Shown in pieces: positions 45,593-57,850 of a stretch of DNA of 64,000 bases (positions are counted from its first letter, which is position 1; the number at the start of each line of letters is the position of its first letter). Source of the DNA: Rallus limicola (Eukaryota > Chordata > Aves > Gruiformes > Rallidae); NCBI GenBank assembly GCA_022605955.1, contig JAKCOZ010000015.1:3725287-3789286 (forward strand), in the 5' to 3' direction. Made by a program: the position numbers and the translations under genes. The notes under the pieces are model-generated. The model was not told where the DNA came from. It did no database searches and saw only the letters and a list, made by a program, of their open reading frames with translations.

Positions 45593-46352
45593 AGTGGCTG
45601 GGAGGGGGTGCAGGCAGTGGCTGGGAGGGGGGTGCCTGCAGTGGCTGGGAGGGGGTGCCTGCAGTGGTTGGGATGGGGTGCCTGCAGTGGCTGGGAGGGG
45701 GTGCCTGCAGTGGTTGGGAGGGGGTGCCTGCAGTGGTTGGGACGGGGTGCCTGCAGTGGTTGGGAGGGGGTGCCTGCAGTGGTTGGGATGGGGTGCCTGC
45801 AGTGGCTGGGAGGGGGTGCCTGCAGTGGTTGGGAGGGGGTGCCTGCAGTGGCTGGGATGGGGTGCCTGCAGTGGCTGGGAGGGGGTGCCTGCAGTGGCTG
45901 GGAGGGGGTGCCTGCAGTGGTTGGGACGGGGTGCCTGCAGTGGTTGGGAGGGGGTGCCTGCAGTGGTTGGGATGGGGTGCCTGCAGTGGCTGGGAGGGGG
46001 TGCCTGCAGTGGTTGGGATGGGGTGCCTGCAGTGGCTGGGAGGGGGTGCCTGCAGTGGTTGGGAGGGGGTGCCTGCAGTGGTTGGGATGGGGTGCCTGCA
46101 GTGGTTGGGAGGGGGTGCCTGCAGTGGTTGGGATGGGGTGCCTGCAGTGGCTGGGAGGGGGTGCCTGCAGTGGTTGGGAGGGGGTGCCTGCAGTGGCTGG
46201 GATGGGGTGCCTGCAGTGGTTGGGAGGGGGTGCCTGCAGTGGCTGGGAGGGGGTGCCTGCAGTGGTTGGGAGGGGGTGCCTGCAGTGGTTGGGAGGGGGT
46301 GCCTGCAGTGGCTGGGATGGGGTGCCTGCAGTGGCTGGGAGGGGGTGCCTGC
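45593..46352. repeat. Minisatellite, 33 units of 23 bp
   Basis: The unit is GTGGYTGGGABGGGG followed by TGCCTGCA, so each junction holds CTGCAG. There are 33 units plus one extra G in unit 2. Units differ almost only at two sites (C/T and G/T/C). Because 23 is not a multiple of 3 and no register has a stop, all six frames are open across ~760 bp; these are not genes. The plus strand is G-rich and strand-asymmetric, with GGGA and GGGGG runs in each unit. The first unit is the most diverged, as expected at an array edge. Confidence 0.98.
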
Positions 46353-47924
46353 AGGCTCCGTGAGCAGGCTGATGGCACTGGAACATGTGTCACAGGCATG
46401 CCATAGAAGGAAACAGGGATACAACTCAGAAATGTTTATTACTTCTCCATCTCCAAATTTGTGCAAAATATGCTGCTGTTTCTTTCTTTAGCATTTCAGT
46501 GACTCAGAAATAGGCTGTGCAGCAAGCCTCTGGCCTTTTCTATCAGAAGCATTCAATAGGGAGTGTCTCAGCCTGAACCAGGCTCCTCAAGGAGCTTTGT
46601 CTGGGGCTCTGTTGGCTAAGCACATCTGCCTTTTGCTTCTCTAGAACACTGTGCTGGGCAAATGTCAGGTCACACGTGCTGCATGTCTCACTCCTTTGGC
46701 CTCTTCATGTGCTGCTAGCATTCAATCTGCATCTCTTGCCTTCACATCACAACCACCTTTGTGTGTCTCTTGTTCTGTGGCAGGTTTGTGACTTGCCAAA
46801 CAGTTGAAATTCTTCAGTGAGGTCTCAGAGAAGAGAGGACAAGGTGTTGCACTGCTTTTGGGGTGTGCAGTCTTAACAGGACACCCCTGTTCCAGGAAGT
46901 CTACTGAAAAAACCCCATCTCAGCTGAGGGTCAGGTGAAAACTTTCCCTCAGCTGTTTTTTCCTGGATCCTCCTATCCTTTAACATTCAAGACTGTTTAT
47001 TCTTGTAAATACAAGCAACTGCAGAAGAGATAGCTGATTGTATCTGTAATTTTTCTTCCCTTCTGCAGGCTCCCAGTTTTGACTAACCTTTTAAAAAGAA
47101 TAAATAGCCCTTGGGAACATGTGAACTGGAAACCAAGATCTCATGGCAGTGAAATGTGCCTGTGTAGCTCATATATACTTGCTTGATAATCCTTTTCCTG
47201 ACTGCTGTTCTCCAGGGCGAATAATGATTTTATCTGTAGATGTCACCCCTAGAATATCCACAGGTTGTATTCTTGAATGAATTTTCAAAATAATCCCATT
47301 GCCTCATTTGGCTCTGAAAAGTACTTGACCTTGATGTGTCATTTCATGCCTTAGGACCGTCCTTCTCCCCCTTTCTTAAAGTGGAAAGAGAAAAGGTAGC
47401 CACTGGTCTCTATGCAGGATTGTAAGGATGGGGGGAAGCTCCATAAGGAGCTTTCTTACATAGTCACATAGTCATATTTACACTGGACATGCTACAGCAA
47501 AGTCACCACTGCTCAGGATCACTCCATTCTCCATCAAGAGCCTGACCCAGTAGGACTAAGTCACTGCTCACAGTTGTGATGAGTCCCCATCATGACATAC
47601 ACTGTTCACTATTGGCAGCACTTCTATGTTTGCCTCTCAGCATGGTGCCCACACAAGTTCTGTGGTTCTCATAGACCCAGGAGAGGGACAGGGAGGTCAA
47701 ATACCGTGTCTAGTTCGTGGGCAGAGCTGACAAATAATAGTTTGTCCTCTTTTTCTGCTTTATTATTCCAGGGGAGGCAGCCTAATCTTTCTAGTTTAAA
47801 AAAAAAAAAATTACAACAGAATCCTTTCCTGGCCACAAGCAGCATATCCAAGAGATTATAGCTTCCACTTTGTCATCTCTGTTGTAAAAAGCTTATCAAT
47901 TGGATGTTTGCACTACACTTAGAT
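46353..47924. other. Intergenic stretch, nothing recognised
   Basis: Unique sequence; an A-run near 47798-47810. No gene. Confidence 0.5.
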
Positions 47925-48070
47925 TACAGGCAATGTGTTCTAATGGATGGGACTGGGACTTAGGCAGCTTGAATTTTAACTCCATCTCTGCTACTGGTTT
48001 GCTACATGCCCTTGCAAAAATCACTGCATGGCTGTTTCCCTTCTGTTATCCAGCTGTTCAGTTTATCAGC
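47925..48070 (+). mobile_element. MIR fossil
   Basis: TGTTCTAATGGATGGGACTG, 'CATCTCTGCTACTGGTTTGC' and 'TACATGCCCTTGCAAAAATC' followed by GCTGTTTCCC match MIR/CORE-SINE from head to core. Confidence 0.6.
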
Positions 48071-50126
48071 CTTTCTAGAGAAAAGCCCTCCTTTCTCTAA
48101 GATACCAAATCCAATGCAGTGGGCTGCCTCACTCACCACAGCAACCGTTCAGCAATCGCCCAACATCTGGTCTGTCCAGATCCCCTGACTTCCTTCTGGC
48201 CTCTGGGACCTGGTCTCAGACTTGAAGCTGGTGAGCACGGGTTTTCCTGAAGGATGTGACAGAGTTGTTCTAGATTAAGATCAGACTTTAAGTGGTTACC
48301 TCACCTGGCTTTCTGCCCTTCTCTGACAGACCCCCAAGGCACAGGCATCTCATCTGCATGTGAATCAGCTCCTGAGCCATCGGTTTTCAGTCCGGTTCAT
48401 TAAGGAAGCAGGACTTTGCAGTTGGGTGGGGATGATAACCATTTCAGTAATCTCCTTTTCATTTGCCCCCCAAACCAGTCAATTGATGGAAGGGAAGAAT
48501 TCCCAGAATGAAGGGGCACTATATAGCATGAAATTTTCATTTTTAACATTGGAAACTGCTTCTAGTACTGCCATTCTTCAAAGCCTGGATAGCCATGTTC
48601 AATAGGATCGCATCATTGTTGCTGTACTGGCACCAAGCAAGTATCAGCAAGCTTACACATCACAAAAAATCTCTAAAGAAGAACAGAAGCTCAGAAACAT
48701 GAGCTGAACAGCCCTGTGCCCTGTCACTTCTCAGCCCAGAACTGCCTTGCTATTCAGGCCAGGTTGGAGGAATCACTTCTTTTAAACACATCTCCAGCTC
48801 CTTTTACTGTGCACGAGGCTTTGCTGAAGCAACCTTTGATTTCTGTGCCTTGCTTAGAGGGCTGATGCACCAATGTCAGATGGTATAAAAATACACAATG
48901 CCACTGAGTTCATATGTAGACACCTAACAGGAAGACACAGAGATGAATTTTAAGCTGAGGAGGGAGTCTTTTATATATGAGCCTTCAGACATACTCCTGT
49001 TTTTCCTGACAAGGATAGAAGAGCACCGTCAAAAGCTTCTAAGAAACATTTCTACAGCACACAACTATCTGTCTATCTTCCCTTTTTCTTTTATTCCCTT
49101 TCCCCCTATACATGCCTGCCTACTGTATATAGATTCATTGCTCTCATGATTTATATTGCTACTTGACATCTTCAGTGGAAGATGTAACACGTGTGGCTTG
49201 GGATGTGTTTTAGAAAGGCTGAATTTAAAAGCAAAGCTTGAGCAGAGCCTTCCACTCTTGCAGCAGTCTCTTACTTCCCTGTCTTTCTTATATGTGGATA
49301 CTGGGCTGATCAGAGTTTTGGACAGAGCAAATAGTGCAACTTTTCAGCTGAGCTTCCATCATGCACAAGGGAATAGAAGGAAGAAGATAGAAGGAAGCTG
49401 AGCCTTCATGGTTGAGGTGTTCATTAGCATCTCTGCTAAGGATGACAGCAAAGAAGCTGTGCTGGTTTGGCTGGGACTGGTACTTCACTGGAAGACTGAT
49501 GCCTTGGCCAGTGTCTCAGACCTGCATGTTGGAGTCCTTTCCTCAGTTCCCAGCTTGTCTGGTTCTCTCCCCAGAGACCCCTGTATTTATCTCTCTAAAT
49601 AGGCATGGTTCTGTCTGCATATTTGGAGTCAGGAACAACTAAAACTACAGCCTGATAGAGAGGCAGCTGGAAAAGAGAGGTGCAGCCTGCAAGGAAGAGT
49701 GGAGCTTGTTTCTGGAGAGAAGCACAGGTGCCTGTTCAGGGATGGAGCTGGGGAAAAGGAAAGCTGTGAGGAGTTAGGTAGGAAAGGGCTGAAACCAAGG
49801 AGCACAGCAATGGATGAAGCAGATTGCTAGTGATGAGAGGACTCCCACAGCTAAAGGGCAGGAGGCAGTAGGAGGGGCTGTGCTTGCTTACATCATGGAG
49901 ATTAGAAGGTAAAGCACTGATTGCTATTTCCCCTTAGCAGCAGTGCTGAACTAGCAATATGACATTGCTTCCCCACAACAGGAGAGGAACTGAGGCAGCA
50001 ACCTCATCAGTATAACACACAGGACAACTGATGTAAAGCATTCCCAGTTAGTACCATTCTAAAGAATCTTTAAAAGATATTTTGCTTCTGTTTTGTAGCA
50101 ATCTCTTCAGCTCTTCCCAAACCCTT
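48071..50126. other. Intergenic stretch, nothing recognised
   Basis: No gene. A purine-rich patch lies at 49365-49400. Several short open frames without known homology. Confidence 0.5.
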
Positions 50127-50142
50127 GGGGGGGGGGGGGGGG
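50127..50142. repeat. Poly-G run
   Basis: Sixteen consecutive G, followed by CCAAAACC-type A/C-rich sequence with C-runs at 50161-50167 and 50204-50211. Assembly error is common at such runs. Confidence 0.95.
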
Positions 50143-50644
50143 AAACCACACCAAAACCAACCCCCCCACACACAACCTAGCTCTGAAAACAAAACCAAAA
50201 ACCAGCCCCCCCAGCAGACATCACAGAACTGGGATCAAGAGATAACAGCAGAGAATTCCTCTCCTGCATGCAGGTTAATTAAATGACACAGATAACCTTG
50301 TGCATGCCCAGGAAAAGCGTGTTTTCTTTCTGAAATCATATCAATCATTTAATTATCCCACTCCTCATGCTGCCATTATCTAGAGCTAAAGGCTGCACAA
50401 TTATTTCTTGATTTAATTTTTTTAACTCGCTTTTTGTTGGTTTGTTTTTTTTTCTCCTTTCAAAGTCTGAGTTATCACTTAGTTAAAGATACATGTAAGC
50501 ACTCTAGCCCAGATCTGACCTCCCTGCTTATTTTTTTTTTTTCCAAGTAGTTGCATTTCATTTCTCATGGCAGGATATGCTAACCATTTCTTAGTGGCAA
50601 ATGCAGCAAGTTAATTGGTATTTGTCACGCATGGGAAAGGAAGA
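50143..50644. other. Possible conserved noncoding element
   Basis: After the A/C-rich part, 50263-50450 holds the 12-bp palindrome CCTGCATGCAGG, then TTAATTAAATGA, TCAATCATTTAATTA and ATTATTTCTTGATTTAAT: dense homeodomain-type words in unique sequence. It looks like an enhancer, but only cross-species comparison could show conservation. Confidence 0.3.
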
Positions 50645-50745
50645 TGCTCAAAGTCATAGAGTAGGTCAGTGTCAGAGAAGGGGTTCATTCCCAAGCTAAT
50701 GAACTCTTTCTCCAGCCTACTTCTGTCTCACCTTGTTTGCTTTAG
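50645..50745 (-). mobile_element. Probable MIR-like fossil
   Basis: AAGTCATAGAGTAGGTCAGT, GTCAGAGAAGGGGTTCATTC and CAGCCTACTTCTG follow the reversed SINE head region. Diverged. Confidence 0.4.
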
Positions 50746-53700
50746 GAAATCAAGATGGTCTTAGACTTTGAATGCCCTCAATCTCTATAAAAATAGGTTT
50801 AATTAGTATCTCGAATCAAAGGGTGAAAAATTGCTCATCTTCTCTGGTGATAAATATGCTGTGGATGCATTAGTACAGGTGCACTGCAAACAACACACCA
50901 CGTAGTTTGGCCATAGTTGACTGACTTTGATCAAAATAAAATGACTTCCAGAATACTTGAGGGTGTTACAGGGAAGAACTGGATTTACATCATCTAAGTG
51001 GTGCAGAACTGAAAAACAGGAGAAGCTTGAGGGCAGAGCTGAGTGAAACCAGCCGAGCTGTGTCGGATTGCAGGACAGCAATGGCAGGTGGAGCTCTGAG
51101 TTTGCAGAGCTGGATGGGAGCCTGATGCTGCCATGGCAGTGGAGGTCTGCAGGACAGGACCATGTACATTTTTCTCATCTGGAGCTGTTTTTCCTAGGAT
51201 TCTAGTTTCCAGGTCCCAAGCCTTGCATGAACCACCTAACTTGCAAGGCTGCAGTGTGCCAGAGCCCACTCTTCTCACCCCAGGCTGTATTCCAGGTCAA
51301 GGTGCATATGGGCAGCGTGTCTCCCAAGAGTTTTCAGTGCCAAAGGGATCAGCTTTTCCACAACTGAAAGCAGAGCGCTGGGAGGCCAGGGAGGAGTGTG
51401 AGGGAAAGCTGGAGTGATGGAGAGGACTTCCTGTGCATTAGGAGGAAATTCTTATTGGCTTTGACTGCAATTTGTGCCTTGACAGCCTGGGTCCCTCGCC
51501 AGCTGTTTTTCCTGTGCTGAGTGCTCTGCTTGCTCTTGTTCACATTGCATTCTCCAGGACTGTATTTTTTTTTTTTTTCTTAACCAAAGAGCTGCCAGCT
51601 GGTGTTGTTGATCACACCCCCAGCAGCAGGCACAAAGGCCAGCACACACTTTACACAACACTCCTTCTCTTTCCCATTCTATTTTAGCGCTAATAAAAAC
51701 ATTGTCATTTTAAACAAGCAGCTGGGAGTGTCACTAATTTCAGTCTTTTCATTAAGGTGGTTTGGCAGAGCTTTTTTCCTACAGCTCTTCTTGCCCCAGA
51801 GCTATGGCTGGGCAGGGGTTAGCCTGAGCACAACCCACATGCCAAAGCCCCAGTCAGCAGCAGTTTGTAACCCTAACCTAGCCACGCTGCAGAATCATCC
51901 CTCATCAGCTGTGTGCTCCCTTGCTTCCAGCCTCCTCGCATTATCCTCTGCTGAGAACTGGCCCCAACCATTCCATCGAGCTTCAAGCTTCTGAATCCTT
52001 CCTCACCTCACTGGCAGTCATTGCTGTGTCTTCACTAAGGGTGCATACCCCTTACCTACCCTCTCTTCCTCATACAGAGTTAGACAACAGCAGTGACCCC
52101 ATCCCAGCAGCCTAACCTGCCTGACAAGCTAGAGTTTGAAAAGGAAGGAATTTGATGGAATGTGCTTACATTTCTTTTCAGACATTTATAGAGAATTGCT
52201 TCTAAGTTTGAAGAATATGAAGGAGCTTGCTGGTAAATGCAGTGCAAATGAAAGTGGGCTTTGGCACTGTGGGCTAACCAGAGGGGAGAATCTGCCAGTC
52301 AGAAGTGATGGAGAGAGAGTAGCCTGCAGGGTGAAATCAGGGAGTTCACCCTACCTAAATTTAGGCACTTGCCTGAGATGCTTCAACTAGAAACACAGTT
52401 TCCTAGGTTCTTTAATATGGTCCATGGGAAACAAGAGGCCATTAAAGATCTGTCTTACACTCTGGAGGTGTTTCTTCCTCCCCTTGCTGCAGAGGGAGCC
52501 GAGCACGATAAGGCTTCCCTCTCAGCTGCTGAACTGACATAGCTAAAGTTGGATGCAGTGAATCTGGGCTTTGGAAATCTGCTGCATACAGTGACAGACT
52601 TACAAGTCTCCTACATCTGTCTTCTAGGAGGCACCATTACCTGTGTAGTTACCTGTCTAGTACAAAGAAGTTGAGCATGTAACTTGTGCTAGGAGTGACC
52701 TCATGAAGTGCTGAGGTCTAGATGTCCAAAGTAAACACGCCTATCACTGACTTTTTCAAGACAGAAGATTAGCCCAAGTCACTGGCTTTTCATCTGATGG
52801 ATATCCTTCCCATACCCTTGTCATTTCCATGATATCTCTATCAGCATGTGTAAGCCAGAGGAAGTGTAAATAGAGTCAGGGCACATGATAAAGAGCAGGG
52901 TACTACAGTTTTTATTCCTAACAGTTAGGGATGACAGCATCACATATTTACTCTCAGTGAGTTGTGGATGTTTGCTTCTAACAAATGTAAATCAGGAGTG
53001 TGGTACTACACCATCCATCACTCAGTATTTTTAGACCATTCCAGAGTTGCTGAGGTTGTACCTGAAGTTGCTGATGTTATTAATAGGGGTGGCAGTGATA
53101 ACAAGATGCTTTGATACCTTATTTCCCAGTGGGGTTCAGTCCTGCACAGTCTGTGTGTGTGTTCTGAATCTGTATTTTTCCAGCCTTGACTTGTGTTCTT
53201 GCCCCTCTGGTGTTTGAGTGACAGCCTTCATAGCAAGAATCTGAAGACAAGCGATGATTATTTCCATCACTTCCACTTGCAGTTACCCACTTTGTCTTTC
53301 AGCCTTCCTAAGGATCCAGATAGTGACCCATCACATCCTTTTGAGTGGCTCCAAACAAGCAGAAAGAGCAGCACAACTGGCTCACCTTCAGTAACACAGG
53401 GGGGGAAGCCAGCATCTGAAGGTCTCGTTTTGTCACGCTGCTGTGTACTAGCAGGAGGTGGGAGGGGAATAAGGAACAAGAAAGCAGACGATTGATTTAG
53501 AGAGGTGGCTGTCTGCTGTCAGAAGCCTGTCACTGCAGAGCAGGTACAGGGTGATGAAAGCAGCCTGTAAGGCCACGCTGTCACCTTGGCTCTCTCTTCA
53601 TTCCTCCCACTTGCAGGGCAGGGGCAGTAGGCTGCATGGCCGTGCAGTCAGCCTCTCTCGGGGCATTCACAGCAAGTTGCACTTCCAGCACCAAAAAAGA

Positions 53701-56700
53701 AGGTGGAATGTCTCTTTATTTGCTCATATTTTAAAACAACACGAGAAAAACCCCACCCTAAACAATTACTGGTCTCTCCACCTACTCTCCCACTCTCCAT
53801 TGTTCCTGCACAGAACTTGTCAGCCTTCCATCCGTAAGAGAGACGAACCGCAGGCAGGAAGGAGGGGTGAGGGAAGGCTGGGGGCTGGAGCCATTTAAGC
53901 TGTCACCAACTCTATCAGTGCATTTAAATCACTGACACAGAATTACAATGCCACATATTGCAGTTCAAAAACAACCAGCACCAAAATTCCCATCAGCGTA
54001 GCATCCTTCCTCCAGGATAATGCATTGCCTAACTTTAGAGTGTATCGGTATAAAAAGAGCAGGGCAGGCTCGTGGTCTGGATAGCATAGCAAGGATCTAT
54101 ACATGGAACTTTTTTCTGCTCCTGGGTAAATCAAATTCAAACAGCACAGCCATTTATGCTCTCCTCTTTCTTTCTATTTAAATGGGTTACTGCTGGTAAG
54201 CGCCATAATAGTTAAGGATCTGTCAGCAATTCCAATACAAAGAAGAGCAATCACACCTTAAAGCAGACTCCCAGTGATGGGCTGTAGACTATCAAAGTTA
54301 AATAGATTCTTAAAATCCTAGCCGTTAGGGCTGGGAAATCTTTCAGCACTAATAGTGCATGACTGTTCCCTGCAATGAAACCATCATGATGAGTGGTTTA
54401 GTCCGGGCTTCTCAAGAACAGCTCATTGTGCCCTTGTGGCCATCTCCCTTCAGGTCAGGCATCCCATCAGCTAATCTGCACCAGTTTTAGAACTTGTCCC
54501 CTCAAGGCATCTTCAGTCAGAGGAGATGCCCCTACTTTTTAGGAACCTGTGTCTTGGGGGTTACTGGTAATGCTGGCCTGTCTCAGGATACCAGGTTTTG
54601 CCCCACCAAATCTCTGGTTTGGCTTGTGATCACAATGGCTGACCCTCAGAGAAGGTAAGGGACTGTGGTTAGCGCCGGGTAGTAGAGGTCTCCTTTAACT
54701 GTGATTTATAGAGTAATTGCCTGTCTGCAGCACATGGATACACTGTTGGCCATGTCTTTGTTCCCCTTCAGTTCCTCTTGAATGCACTCTGTACTAAGCA
54801 TTATCCTCTCTCCCTGGGTTGCCCTTCTCAGAGATACACTCTTCCATTCCCTGAAACTCATATCAAAGCCAGAGGCTCTGAATTTTTGCATCAACTCTGC
54901 TGCACCTTTTCTTGATTCTCTGCAATTTATTTACACCTCCCTTGTGTTACCTTGTGGGTTTGATACTGGTTCTTCTCTGACAGTATGTAGCAAATTGCCA
55001 GAGAATAATGCAGGAAACAGGGCATGTACTGAGTGATCTTTCTCTTGGCATATTCTCCCCATTCTCACCAATTTGTGATGTAAACACTTCTTTAGACAGA
55101 CTTTGGGACAGGAACATTAAAACTAGGGGAAATAGCTAGTGCATTTTCATTGCTTGACAGCCTCTTCCAAGGTGGGGCAGAGATTGTTTTTCCTGACAGT
55201 CATTTGATAAGATGCTGTGGGAGAACAGTCTGTTCTGATGTGCAGAACTCTGTTTTCTCTAGAAATTCCTATGAGAAGATGAAAAGTAAAATCCAAGGAG
55301 CCACTTGATTTTAGGTCATATTATATTCAGTTAAAATTGGGAGACAAAGTTAAACAAATAGACTTTCTCTTCTTCATGGGACACTGATAAAAAGGCATGG
55401 CATCTTCTACTTTTGGGGAGTTGCAAATGAAGATGCAAAACCTTTGGTTTAATTGCCAAAAGTCTGGTAGCAGCCAAAGAGTTTAGGAAGTGTGAACAGA
55501 ACCTCCCCACGTGTGTTAAGCCCTCATTTTGACACACGTTGACTTAGTAAGCAAGTGGAGCAAATTAAGATATTAAAGTTAGTCCAGCTTGTTTTTGTGA
55601 TTCCTTTTCCAAGGATTACTGCCTCTGCAGCTAACAGCATGAAGTCCAGCAGTTTTGCCTAACATGTACAGAGCCAATGGCTTTGCTCTGAGGCAGGCTA
55701 AGCAGCTCTCACCAACTCTGCTACAAACCTCGTCTCCTTTGGCAGAGGGGGGATGACCAACAGCTTGAGAGTAGAAGCCTCTCACACTACTCCAGCCATT
55801 TGCCAAGTGAATGTATGTAAGCCTTCACATGATGAGCAAGCCATCCTAATGCTCAGCCCTGATGTTGTTCCTTTTGGTCACATCCTGTAAAAGCCAGAGG
55901 TCACTGGTCCTCTTTACAGCTAGTGAAGTAGCTGTTGCAGCAGCTAAGTGTCTTTGTCCTCACAGAAAGGGAAGAACTGGACTGCTCCCTGCAGTGTGCT
56001 CCTTTGTTTCTGGCTGCTTTGTATACTGCTTTTTTACTTGACCCTTCATACATTCACGTTGTTTTCATTTAGTGAAGGTAATTGTCCTCCAACAAAGCCA
56101 CAGTGGGTGGGGAAAGTCAGTGTTTAAGAGGAAATAATGCAGAATAAAATGCATCAGTGCCATGATGTACCCAGATTCACCAAAACTGAAAGCTCAACCC
56201 TCTCATCCTCTCCAGCAGTGGAGACACTAACCCCTCACACACAAACCTGTGTTTTAGGGATGAGTTTGAAGTTGTGTGTTCTGTTCATCTAGTTTTTAGG
56301 GCAGATTTCTCTTGGGTACTGGTCACTTCCACCAAAGGTCACTGAGCTTACCTTTTATTGGAGTCCTGCAGAGTCACCTCAGACCAAAGTAGCCCTTACC
56401 TTATTTCCCTGCTTTTGTTTTCTTTAAGTCAGAAATATTACATGGGGCTCATCTGAGTGTGGAAGTACACATGGTATTACTACTCTCCTGGGTATAGTGA
56501 TTACTCTACAGACTGAGATGTGGATTTAACCATCTTCCATCAGTTCCTAGCAAGGCAGGCCTGGACTAAAGGCAGTACCTGGCTGGTCTTTGTCACAAAA
56601 TAGTGATGAACATGACCTTGAACAACACCTAAAGCTTTTCTGAACACAAATGACACACACAAGAGCAGTATGGGCTGTGCCCAGCTGAAAAAAAAAATCT

Positions 56701-57690
56701 TCTTTTCTTGTGGTCCCTTTCCCAAGGGGTGGGTAGACTGTAAGTAGTCCTTCAGAGCAAGACAGGCATAGATTTTCTTCATTCGATACAACTTTAAAAT
56801 AGTAAGCTGCATGTGTTTTTGGGAACAGGTATCCGCTGTTCCTTCAGCAAGATTGTAATTCTTCTCTAGAGCATGAGAGCCATGATTAGGAAGCCAGGAT
56901 TGCTCTGCTCACAGGAATCCTGCCATTGTCTTTGATTGCATGGTATTAACTGTAAATTATACCCTTTTGGAGACCGCATGTAAAAATAAAATAAAAAAAA
57001 TTGTCAAAAGACAGAGAAAATATTGATTCCGGAGGGAGAGGAAACTATGGCTTGGTTAAATTAGAACCTTAAAAAATAATAACAAATGAGCATTTGTGAG
57101 GCTGAAAGGGGGACTGGGAGAAGAGGGCTGTGATTCTTCCCTTGGGCGTATGCAAATTTCAAGTAGCCCCATTGCAGGCAATGAAATGTCTCTAGTTTAA
57201 GTAAGAATCTGGCTCCAGGTATTAAGGAGGAGGGACAGGGCACAGATAACAGGGTTGTTATTAGCATGCTGGTGAGCTGGAAGCCTATTTAATTAAAAGC
57301 ACAATGCATAAATAAAAATGGAAGAAGCTACAGCCCAAGACTGCTGTTAAGACCTCTCAGATTTCTGATGCCATTCCTAGCTATTAATGACACGAGTTCC
57401 CATGTCAACTTGTTCCGAGGAGTCAGCTCTGACTTTTGATCTGCACTGATGACAGATCCCATTGCAATCAGTCAGCCTACAATTTAACTGGAAAACTGGA
57501 ATTGCAACTGGACTTTGTCTCCCTCCAGGCCCTGGGGGCCTCCTTGCAAAAACTTTGGAGGTGCAAAATGGTGGTAGAATTATAATCACTAAAAGTCTTC
57601 GAGTCTGAGGCTGCTGAAAGCTGAATATAGATGGCCTGGAGAGATAATGGGCTTGCAGAAAAAGCAAAGCATAGAAAAGATGGCTTTTTT
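50746..57690. other. Long intergenic stretch, no gene recognised
   Basis: Nearly 7 kb without a supported exon or young repeat. T-run at 51566-51579. The segment 57060-57320 is unique and carries CTATTTAATTAAAAGC, TAGCATGCTGG and ATGCAAAT-like words, another candidate regulatory element. Confidence 0.45.
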
Positions 57691-57850
57691 TCATAGATTC
57701 ATAGATTTCAGAGCCAGAAGTGTCTATTAGATCACTGAGTATGGCTTGTTGCATGGCATAGGCCAGAGGATTTCACCCAGAAATTCCTGTTTCAAGCCCA
57801 TAACTTCTGACTGAGCTAAAGTGTATGTCTTTAGAGCACACACGCTGTGG
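57691..57850 (-). mobile_element. Ancient CR1-like 3' end
   Basis: TCATAGATTCATAGATTTCA GAGCCAGAAG, then CATAGGCCAGAGGATTTCAC and 'TTTCAAGCCCATAACTTCTG' match, in reverse, the same old sauropsid CR1 family as the copy at 8000-8230. Diverged. Confidence 0.7.

Noticed and set aside
45527..46491. Six overlapping frames of 259-291 codons on both strands
   Set aside because: All come from the 23-bp minisatellite; every frame is open by arithmetic and encodes a 23-residue echo of the unit.
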